Assembly (NCBI GenBank): GCA_036389375.1
Contig: DASVQA010000048.1
Coordinates: 1-19,570 of the forward strand
From: QHXQ01 sp036389375
GTDB taxonomy: Bacteria; Acidobacteriota; Blastocatellia; Pyrinomonadales; Pyrinomonadaceae
DNA: 19,570 nt
Direction: 5' to 3'
Part shown: positions 13,947 through 19,570 of the stretch, piece after piece
Layout of the letters: the number at the start of each line of letters is the position of its first letter
Position numbering within the stretch: the first letter of the stretch is position 1
Notes under the pieces: model-generated
What the model was told of the DNA's origin: nothing
What the model saw: only the letters and a program-made list of their open reading frames with translations
The model's database searches: none
Made by a program: the position numbers and the translations under genes

Positions 13947-14995
13947 TGGCGGCCTGGTTGACGCGTGCTATGAAAATTAAAGTCGGCATCTTTGGTGGGT
14001 CGGGCTATGGCGGCGCGGAGTTGCTGCGCATCCTGCTCGCGCACCCGAACGCGGAGGTCGCGCTGGTGACGGCGCACGAACACGCGGGGCGGGCCGTGGC
14101 GGACGTGCATCGCAACCTGTACGGGCTGACCGAACTGCGTTTCTCGCGGGGCGAAGACATCGGCAAGTTAAATGATCTGGATTGCGTCTTCTTCGCGCTG
14201 CCGCACGGGCAGGCGCTCACGCTTGCGCCGCAGTTGCCCGCGACGGTCAAGGCGATTGACCTGTCCGGTGACTTTCGTTTGCGCGACGGTGCGGCGTTCC
14301 TGCAACACTACGGGCGCGAGCACACGGCGCTCGATCTACAACGCGAGTTCGTCTACGGATTGACCGAGACGAATAGAGAAGCGATCAGGCAGGCACGCCT
14401 CGTTAGCAATCCCGGTTGCTTTGCGACCGCTACGCTGCTCGGTCTTGCGCCGCTGGTCGCCGCCGGACAGCTTAACGGGCGCGTCGTCGTTGATGCCAAG
14501 ACCGGCTCATCCGGCTCCGGCGCGAAGCCCGCCGCCAACACGCACCACCCGCAGCGCAGCAACTCCTTCTACGCCTACAAGCCGTTTACGCATCAACACG
14601 TGCCTGAGATCGAGCAGGAACTCGGCCGCGTCGGCGACTGGACGAGCGAGTTGATTTTTATGACGCACTCGCTGCCCGTCGCGCGCGGCATCTTCGCCTC
14701 GATCTATTGCGAGACGAAAGACGAGATGACGGCCGACGAGGCACGCACCGTCTACGCGGACTTCTATCGCGGCGCGTTCTTCATCCGCTTAGTTGACGGC
14801 TCGCCCGACATCAACTGGGTCAAGACGACGAACTTCTGCGACCTCGGTTTCGCCGCGCGCGGCCGGCAACTCGTCGTCTTCTCGGCGCTCGACAATCTCG
14901 TTAAAGGCGCGGCCGGTCAAGCCGTGCAGAACATGAACCTGATGTTCGGGCTGGACGAGACGACCGGCTTGCGGCTGCCGGGGAGCAACCCATGA
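13946..14995 (+). CDS. argC: N-acyl-gamma-glutamyl-phosphate reductase
   Basis: Reduces N-acetyl- (or N-succinyl-) glutamyl phosphate to the semialdehyde with NADPH, the third step of ornithine synthesis. The product has 349 residues. The nucleotide-binding loop GIFGGSGYGGAEL lies at 14-26, the catalytic cysteine C158 in VSNPGCFAT, and THSLPVARGIFA near the active site. Two starts compete: ATG 13946, coupled to the upstream stop through TGATG, and ATG 13970 (MKIKVGIFGG), which fits the family N-terminus better; neither has a clear ribosome site. The next gene starts within its stop codon (ATGA). Confidence 0.95.
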   Translation: MAAWLTRAMKIKVGIFGGSGYGGAELLRILLAHPNAEVALVTAHEHAGRAVADVHRNLYGLTELRFSRGEDIGKLNDLDCVFFALPHGQALTLAPQLPATVKAIDLSGDFRLRDGAAFLQHYGREHTALDLQREFVYGLTETNREAIRQARLVSNPGCFATATLLGLAPLVAAGQLNGRVVVDAKTGSSGSGAKPAANTHHPQRSNSFYAYKPFTHQHVPEIEQELGRVGDWTSELIFMTHSLPVARGIFASIYCETKDEMTADEARTVYADFYRGAFFIRLVDGSPDINWVKTTNFCDLGFAARGRQLVVFSALDNLVKGAAGQAVQNMNLMFGLDETTGLRLPGSNP

Positions 14996-15366
14996 GCGAC
15001 GCTGGCAAGCCTTTCACGCCCGCGCCCGTGAAGCCGACCGTGGCCTACGACGTGCTGGCGCAGCTAGACATACGCGTCGGCACGATTGCGACGGTCGCAG
15101 ACGTGCAAGGCTCGACCAAACTTGTGCGCCTGACGGTGGACTTTGGCGATCACCGGCGCACGATCCTCGCGGGCCTGAGGCGCGAGCGCGCCGACCCGCG
15201 CGAACTTGCAGGGCGGCAGGCGCTGTTCGTCATCAATCTCGCGCCGCGCCGGATGGCGGGCGAGGTTTCGGAAGGGATGTTGTTCGATCTCGGCTACGCG
15301 GACGGCCTCACGCCGGCCCTCGCCGTGCCCGAACGGAGCGTGCCCGACGGCACGCGCGCGGGATGA
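14992..15366 (+). CDS. tRNA-binding-domain protein (Trbp111/MetRS C-terminal type)
   Basis: A 124-residue OB-fold protein. LDIRVGTI (25-32), STKLVRLTVDFGD (41-53) and RTILAGLR (56-63) then LAPRRMAGEVSEGMLF are the hallmarks of the EMAP-II/Trbp111 tRNA-binding domain, closest in pattern to the C-terminal domain of methionyl-tRNA synthetase rather than to CsaA. It stands alone here, with a Pro-rich N-terminal lead. It overlaps argC upstream and argD downstream by ATGA, so it is translated as part of the arginine operon. Such domains bind the elbow of tRNA in the cytoplasm; why one sits in this operon is not known. Confidence 0.88.
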   Translation: MSDAGKPFTPAPVKPTVAYDVLAQLDIRVGTIATVADVQGSTKLVRLTVDFGDHRRTILAGLRRERADPRELAGRQALFVINLAPRRMAGEVSEGMLFDLGYADGLTPALAVPERSVPDGTRAG

Positions 15367-16574
15367 GAATGAAGATGGCCACAGCACAGACTGACAGCAC
15401 GACGCAGACCGAAACAATCGCGCGCGAGGAGCAGTTTCAGCTTGCGACCTACAAGAAGATGCCGCTCGTGGCGGCGCGCGGCGCGGGCGCGTGGATCGAG
15501 ACGGACGCGGGCGAGCGTTTCCTTGATCTCTACGGCGGGCACGCCGTCTGCGCGACGGGGCATTGCCATCCGCACGTCGTCGCCGCGCTTCAGGCGCAGG
15601 CCGGGCAGTTGTTGTTCTACTCGAATCTCGTCTACTCGGATGTGCGTGCGCGCGCGGCCGAAGCGTTGGTCAACCGCGCGCCCGCGCCCATGACGAAAGC
15701 TTTCTTCTGCAACTCCGGCACGGAGGCGAACGAGAACGCGATGCGGATGGCGCGCATGCGGACGGGGCGCGCAAACATCATCACCTTCACCGGCAGCTTT
15801 CACGGGCGCACGGCGGACGCGATCAGCGCGACGTTCTTAGGTCAGTACCGCGAGCTTGGCCGGCCGAACGTGCCCGGTCACTTGTGCGCGGAGTTCGGCT
15901 CGCTTGCGTCGGTCGCGGCACTCGCGGACGAAACAGTGGCGGCCGTGCTGCTTGAGCCAATCCAATCTATGGCGGGCGTGCGCGCGGCATCGCCGGAGTT
16001 CTTTCGAGCTTTGCGTGCGCTCTGCGACGAGCGCGGGCTGCTGCTCATCTTCGATGAAGTGCAGACCGGCGTGGGGCGCACGGGCGAATGGTTCTTCGCG
16101 GGGAGCGCGGCGGCGGGCGGCGTCGTGCCGGACATCATCACGCTGGCGAAGGCGTTGGGCAGCGGCGTGCCCGTCGGCGCGTGCCTGACGACGGACGCGG
16201 TGGCCGCTTCAATCAAGGAGAATGATCTCGGCACGACTTTTGGCGGCGGCATGCTGGCGATGGCGGCGGTCTGCGCCACGCTCGAAGCCATCGAGCAGGA
16301 CGACATGCTGGCGAACACGCGCGCCGTCGAAGCGCATCTGCGCGCACAGTTGCGCGCCCTGCCACAGGTCGCCGCCTTGCGTGGACGCGGCATGTTGCTC
16401 GGCATCGAGTTCAAAGACGAGATCGCCGCGCAGGTACACAAGGCGCTCCTTGAACGGCGCATCATCACGGGCACGTCGAGCGATAAGCGCGTGCTGCGTC
16501 TCTTGCCGCCGCTCTGTCTGCACCCGGCCGAGATCGATCTCTTCGTGGTGGCGTTGCGCGCCGCGCTGAATTGA
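15363..16574 (+). CDS. argD: N-acylornithine aminotransferase
   Basis: A PLP-dependent class III aminotransferase that makes N-acetyl- (or N-succinyl-) ornithine from the semialdehyde and glutamate. The product has 403 residues. The PLP lysine is K263 in ITLAKALGSGVPVGA; D231-E232 in IFDEVQTGVGRTG contact the cofactor; FCNSGTEANENAMRMAR (115-131) binds phosphate. The usual EPxQGEGG stretch is EPIQSMAGVR here, a modest departure. ATG 15363 overlaps the previous stop by ATGA; ATG 15369 and 15375 are possible. The enzyme may also serve as succinyl-diaminopimelate aminotransferase, as some ArgD do; the operon context favours arginine. Confidence 0.95.
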   Translation: MRMKMATAQTDSTTQTETIAREEQFQLATYKKMPLVAARGAGAWIETDAGERFLDLYGGHAVCATGHCHPHVVAALQAQAGQLLFYSNLVYSDVRARAAEALVNRAPAPMTKAFFCNSGTEANENAMRMARMRTGRANIITFTGSFHGRTADAISATFLGQYRELGRPNVPGHLCAEFGSLASVAALADETVAAVLLEPIQSMAGVRAASPEFFRALRALCDERGLLLIFDEVQTGVGRTGEWFFAGSAAAGGVVPDIITLAKALGSGVPVGACLTTDAVAASIKENDLGTTFGGGMLAMAAVCATLEAIEQDDMLANTRAVEAHLRAQLRALPQVAALRGRGMLLGIEFKDEIAAQVHKALLERRIITGTSSDKRVLRLLPPLCLHPAEIDLFVVALRAALN

Positions 16575-16620
16575 AGAGGGCGCGGGCGGGGTGGCTGCTG
16601 CGAGTCGTTGGTTGACGCAC

Positions 16621-17106
16621 ATGACGACCGTTCGCAAAGCACGTCTGGCAGACTGCGCGGCCATCTGGCGCGTGCATACCGATGCGATCAGGCAGCTTGC
16701 GCGGAGTCATTACACGACCGCAGAGACGGAGGCTTGGGCGGGGCCGCGCAGACCGGATGATTATGCCGAAGCGATCCGCCGGTTGGAGTTTTACGTGGCG
16801 GAACAGGCAGGCGCGCTGGTCGGTTTCAGCACGCTCAACCCGGCGAGCGGCGAGGTGGAAGCCGTCTATGTCAGTCCGGCGGCGGCGCGGCGCGGGGTCG
16901 GGTTGCTGCTCCTGCGTACGCTCGAAGCACGTGCGCGCGATTTGGGGTTGGCGGCGTTGCAACTCGACGCTTCGCTCAACGCCGTGCCGTTCTATCAGCG
17001 CGCCGGCTACGAGCGGCGGCAACAGATGAAGCACCGGCTGGCGAGCGGCGTCGAGATCGCGTGTGTGCGTATGACAAAGGAGTTGGGCGAGACTGAAGCC
17101 GGTTAA
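16621..17106 (+). CDS. GNAT-family N-acyltransferase in the arginine operon
   Basis: A 161-residue single-domain GNAT enzyme that would transfer an acyl group from acyl-CoA. Visible motifs: VRKARLADCAAIWRVH at the N-terminus, the strand VYVSPAAARRGVGLLLLR (motif A, acyl-CoA pyrophosphate loop, about 82-99), and the C-terminal LNAVPFYQRAGYERR with the family's FYxxxGY. The frame opens at GTG 16591; ATG 16621 is chosen because the fold starts there, although its ribosome site is weak. No classical N-acetylglutamate synthase is present in the operon, so this protein is a candidate for that first step (acetyl or succinyl). The sequence itself is of a general GNAT type and gives no proof of substrate. 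Confidence 0.8.
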   Translation: MTTVRKARLADCAAIWRVHTDAIRQLARSHYTTAETEAWAGPRRPDDYAEAIRRLEFYVAEQAGALVGFSTLNPASGEVEAVYVSPAAARRGVGLLLLRTLEARARDLGLAALQLDASLNAVPFYQRAGYERRQQMKHRLASGVEIACVRMTKELGETEAG

Positions 17107-17126
17107 GTCACTTGAGTTATAAGCCT

Positions 17127-18134
17127 ATGCCGAGAGATTTTCTCACGACTGCCGACTGGCCGCGCGCCGAGCTTGAACAGTTGCTCGATGTGGCGGCGCG
17201 GTTCAAGCGTGGCGCTGAAACTGCACAGACGCTCGCGGGGCGGTCGGTCGCGCTCGTCTTTTTCAATCCATCTTTGCGCACACGCGCTTCGATGCAGGTC
17301 GGCGTCTATGAACTCGGCGGGCAGGCGATTGTGCTTGAGCCGGGCGGGACGAGTTGGACGTTGGAGCACCGCGACGGCGTCGTGATGGACGGCGACAAGA
17401 CGGAGCACGTCAGCGAGTTTGTGCGCGTGCTCGGTCGTTACTGTGCGGCGATTGGCGTGCGGACGTTTGCCGCCTTGCAGGACTGGAAAGCGGAGCGCAC
17501 CGACCCGGTGCTCGCCGCGTTTGCGCGCCACAGCGAAGTGCCCATCATCAATCTAGAATCGGCCATGCAGCATCCGTGTCAGGCGCTCGCGGACATGCTG
17601 ACGATCAGAGAGCAGCTTGGCGCGGGGCGCAAGCGCGTGCTGCTCACGTGGGCGTGGCATCCGAAGCCTCTGCCGATGGCCGTGCCGAACAGTTTTGCCC
17701 TCGCGGCGGCGCAGATGGGGCATGATCTGACCATCGCGCACCCACCCGGCTACGAGTTGGACGAAGCATTGATCCGCCAGATCAACAACCACGCGTTCGA
17801 TGCGGGCGCGACCGTGCGCGTGACGGACGACGTAGAGGGCGCGTTCGATGGCGCAGAGGTCGTGTACGCGAAGAGTTGGGGCAGCAAAATGTTCTACGGC
17901 GCACCGGAGGACGACGTGGAAACGCGCACACGCTATCGCGCCGACTGGATCGTGGACGAAGCGAAGATGGCGCGCAGCGATAACGCCATCTTCATGCACT
18001 GTCTGCCCGTGCGCCGCAACGTGATCGTGACCGACGCGGTCATTGACTCGCCGCGCTCCGTCGTCATAGACGAAGCCGAGAATCGCCTGCACGCACAGAA
18101 AGCAGTCTTAACGGCAGTGACAAGTGCCAAGTGA
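17127..18134 (+). CDS. argF': N-acylornithine carbamoyltransferase (AOTCase/SOTCase type)
   Basis: Transfers the carbamoyl group to N-acetyl- or N-succinyl-ornithine, giving N-acyl-citrulline. The 335-residue product has carbamoyl-phosphate loop FFNPSLRTRASM (in place of the STRTR of ordinary ArgF), HPCQALADM, LTWAWHPKPLPMAVPNSF (the AOTCase/SOTCase mark), VVYAKSW and FMHCLPVRRNV. In VMDGDKTEHV, residue 92 is Thr; Xanthomonas acetyl enzyme has Glu92 and the Bacteroides succinyl enzyme has Pro at this place. Changing Glu92 to small residues is reported to switch specificity to succinylornithine, so this enzyme may prefer the succinyl substrate. ATG 17127 is used; TTG 17112 is open but less likely. 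The last residues (TSAK) and stop come from an intergenic-type repeat. Confidence 0.92.
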   Translation: MPRDFLTTADWPRAELEQLLDVAARFKRGAETAQTLAGRSVALVFFNPSLRTRASMQVGVYELGGQAIVLEPGGTSWTLEHRDGVVMDGDKTEHVSEFVRVLGRYCAAIGVRTFAALQDWKAERTDPVLAAFARHSEVPIINLESAMQHPCQALADMLTIREQLGAGRKRVLLTWAWHPKPLPMAVPNSFALAAAQMGHDLTIAHPPGYELDEALIRQINNHAFDAGATVRVTDDVEGAFDGAEVVYAKSWGSKMFYGAPEDDVETRTRYRADWIVDEAKMARSDNAIFMHCLPVRRNVIVTDAVIDSPRSVVIDEAENRLHAQKAVLTAVTSAK

Positions 18135-18197
18135 CGGGTGACAGGCAAGAACAGGTTTTTAACTTGCCCCTTGTCCCTTGTCACTCGTCACTCAACA
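18116..18197. repeat. Heptad-periodic palindrome between argF' and argB
   Basis: The left arm (18116-18150) is five consecutive 7-nt units starting AGTGACA, AGTGCCA. The right arm (18163-18197) is five complementary 7-nt units such as CTTGTCC and CTTGTCA. The arms can fold back over a short spacer, with an inner GGCAAG/CTTGCC stem. The argF' stop lies in the left arm, and the argB ribosome site follows the right arm. Confidence 0.75.
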
Positions 18198-18214
18198 CTG
18201 TCTTTGGAGGTTTG

Positions 18215-19102
18215 ATGAGCGAGTCACGATTCGAGCTGCTGCGGGAGGCGCTGCCGTACATTCAGCGGTTCAAGGGCAAGACTTTCGTGGTGAAGTTGTC
18301 GGGGAAGGTGACAGAGGAGCCGGAGGTGCTTGGCTCGCTGGCGGAAGAGTTGGCGCTGCTGCATCAGGTCGGTATACGTGTCTGCGTGGTGCATGGCGGC
18401 GGCAAACAGTTGACCGCTTTGGCCGAGCAGATGGGCGTGGCGCAGACGATCATCAATGGCCGGCGCGTCACGGACGATGCGACGCTCGACATGGCGAAGA
18501 TGATCTTCGCGGGCAAGATCAACACGGACATTCTGGCGGCGCTACGCAATCGCGGCATACACGCTGTCGGCCTCTCCGGCGTGGACGGCAACATCGTCCA
18601 CGCCGAGCGCCGGCCGCCGAAAGAGATCGTCAACCGCGCGACGGGTCTGAGCGAACACGTGGACTTCGGGCACGTCGGCGACATCATTGAGATTGACGAC
18701 CGACTGTTGCGCGTGCTGCTCGATCAGGACTACTTGCCCGTCGTCTCGTCGCTTGGCGCGGACGCGGCGGGGCGCGTCTTCAATATCAACGCCGACACCA
18801 TCGCCGCCGAGATCGCCGTGCGCCTGCAAGCTGAGAAACTGATCCTGCTGAGCGACGTGGACGGCATCTATCTGCGCGCGGCCGAGCCGGCGTCGAAACT
18901 CTCGCGGCTGACGGTGGCCGAGGCCGAGGCGCTCTTGCGCGACGGCATTGCGACCGGCGGCATGATCCCCAAACTGCAAAACATTATCGCCCTGCTCAAG
19001 CGCGGCGTCCGCAGCGCCCACATCATCAAAGGCTCGTTGCGCAACGCGCTGCTCTCCGAAGTCTTCACCGACGAAGGCACGGGCACGATGATCGGTGCGT
19101 AA
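18215..19102 (+). CDS. argB: N-acylglutamate kinase
   Basis: Phosphorylates N-acetyl- (or N-succinyl-) glutamate with ATP, the second step of the pathway. The product has 295 residues. K27 in VVKLSGK and VVHGGGKQLT (58-67) bind phosphate; NGRRVTD (81-87) holds the substrate arginine; NINADTIAAEIA and LLSDVDGIY complete the active site; the C-terminal ATGGMIPKLQ matches the arginine-kinase fold family. The loop has GGGK rather than the commoner GGGP, as I recall for Bacteroides-type enzymes. The open frame extends to 18131, but ATG 18215 has GGAGG 4 nt upstream and fits the family. It is the last recognisable gene of the operon; no clear terminator follows. Confidence 0.95.
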   Translation: MSESRFELLREALPYIQRFKGKTFVVKLSGKVTEEPEVLGSLAEELALLHQVGIRVCVVHGGGKQLTALAEQMGVAQTIINGRRVTDDATLDMAKMIFAGKINTDILAALRNRGIHAVGLSGVDGNIVHAERRPPKEIVNRATGLSEHVDFGHVGDIIEIDDRLLRVLLDQDYLPVVSSLGADAAGRVFNINADTIAAEIAVRLQAEKLILLSDVDGIYLRAAEPASKLSRLTVAEAEALLRDGIATGGMIPKLQNIIALLKRGVRSAHIIKGSLRNALLSEVFTDEGTGTMIGA

Positions 19103-19296
19103 TCACTAGGGCCGCACGGCAAAGCTCACCTGAAATCTATCCCGTAAAAAAAGTTGGCGGCGCAGCCTGTCCGCGTGATCCCTTTTCACGCCGGCTTACG
19201 CGTTACGAGATAAGACCGATTTTGCTTTCGGCAAAACCGCGGCCGACGTTCTTTCTCGTTTTTCCCAACCTGACCGCAAAAAAGGAGTCTTGAAAA

Positions 19297-19570
19297 ATGT
19301 TTCTCCCTACCAAAACCCGGCCACAGGCGCTCGTCCTCTGCGTCCTCTTCCTCCTCGTTGGCTGCCTCAGCATGCAAACTCCGGCCCTTGCCGATAACAA
19401 CGACCGCCCCTTCGGCGACGTGCAGGTGCTCGCCAACGTGCCGTTCCCGCCCGGCTACCCGGAAGGCATCGCGGTCAACGGCAATAAGGTTTACGTCGCC
19501 GGCCCCGCGCGCTTTGGGAACGCTGGCGAGCCGCCCTCGAAAGTCTTCGTCTATGACACGAGCACGGGCG
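19297..19570 (+). CDS. Secreted or lipoprotein beta-propeller-like protein, N-terminal part (3' end outside window)
   Basis: ATG 19297 opens a frame that stays open for 91 codons to the window edge, with AAGGAG 11 nt upstream. The first 35 residues are an export signal: TKTR, a long hydrophobic run (ALVLCVLFLLVGC), then a lipobox-like LVGC at about 20-23; an ALA-D signal-peptidase-I site a few residues later is the alternative. The mature part has GYPEGIAVNGNKVYVAGPA and KVFVYDTSTG, the repeating strand pattern of SMP-30/gluconolactonase or NHL-like propellers. Activity cannot be told from this part. It is 194 nt past argB and probably a separate unit; a hairpin TTTTGC-TTTCG-GCAAAA (about 19221-19237) lies between. 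Confidence 0.7.
   Translation, partial: MFLPTKTRPQALVLCVLFLLVGCLSMQTPALADNNDRPFGDVQVLANVPFPPGYPEGIAVNGNKVYVAGPARFGNAGEPPSKVFVYDTSTG

Noticed and set aside
19108..19150. Possible c-di-GMP (GEMM) riboswitch ahead of the propeller gene
   Set aside because: GCACGGCAAAG resembles one core segment, but the second conserved segment and the paired stems could not be found.
1..19570. CRISPR array, rRNA, tRNA or prophage structural genes
   Set aside because: No regularly spaced repeats, no conserved rRNA or tRNA segments and no phage structural motifs were seen anywhere in the window.

Overview
The window reads as chromosomal DNA from a GC-rich, Gram-negative-type bacterium. Gene style (DUF4386 membrane proteins, a secreted DUF1579-like protein, an AOTCase/SOTCase-type carbamoyltransferase and heptad-periodic intergenic palindromes) suggests Acidobacteriota or a relative. 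That placement is inference; no rRNA or tRNA is present to confirm it.

Layout. (1) 3-455: the 3' end of an APC-type amino acid permease, closed by a strong terminator with a 16-bp stem that also serves argH from the other side. (2) 568-1962, minus: argH with its own promoter and a candidate operator. (3) 2108-5181: a complete IS1595-type mobile element with perfect 26-bp terminal inverted repeats and an 8-bp target duplication (TAAATTTG). It carries the transposase on the plus strand and, as cargo on the minus strand, an AIPR-family (abortive infection/phage resistance) gene plus a small lysine-rich protein. It sits just upstream of the argH promoter, inside what looks like the argH operator region. 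(4) 5190-5755: no recognisable gene. (5) 5756-10634, all minus: a sensor histidine kinase and OmpR/PhoB-type regulator pair, then a six-TM protein, a secreted DUF1579-like protein, a truncated DUF4386 gene and an intact DUF4386 gene. A 15-bp motif made of TGTA direct repeats lies upstream of both the kinase and the six-TM gene, so the regulator probably controls itself and the downstream genes. (6) 11040-19102, plus: an arginine biosynthesis operon, argR-argG-(P-loop protein)-argC-(tRNA-binding-domain protein)-argD-(GNAT)-argF'-argB, with several 1-4 nt overlaps. (7) 19297-end: the start of a secreted or lipoprotein beta-propeller-like gene.

How the arginine genes fit together. ArgB, ArgC and ArgD make N-acyl-ornithine from N-acyl-glutamate. 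The carbamoyltransferase is of the type that acts on N-acylornithine, and ArgG and ArgH finish the pathway under ArgR control. No classical argA, argJ, argE or standard argF is present in the window. The carbamoyltransferase has Thr at the position known to set acetyl- versus succinyl-ornithine preference (Glu in the acetyl enzyme, Pro in the succinyl enzyme), so a succinylated pathway is a real possibility. The GNAT and the P-loop protein are then candidates for the missing acyl-transfer or accessory step.

The strongest leads are the transposon that ships a phage-defence-type gene, the non-standard arginine operon with its unexplained members, and the repeated operator motifs.
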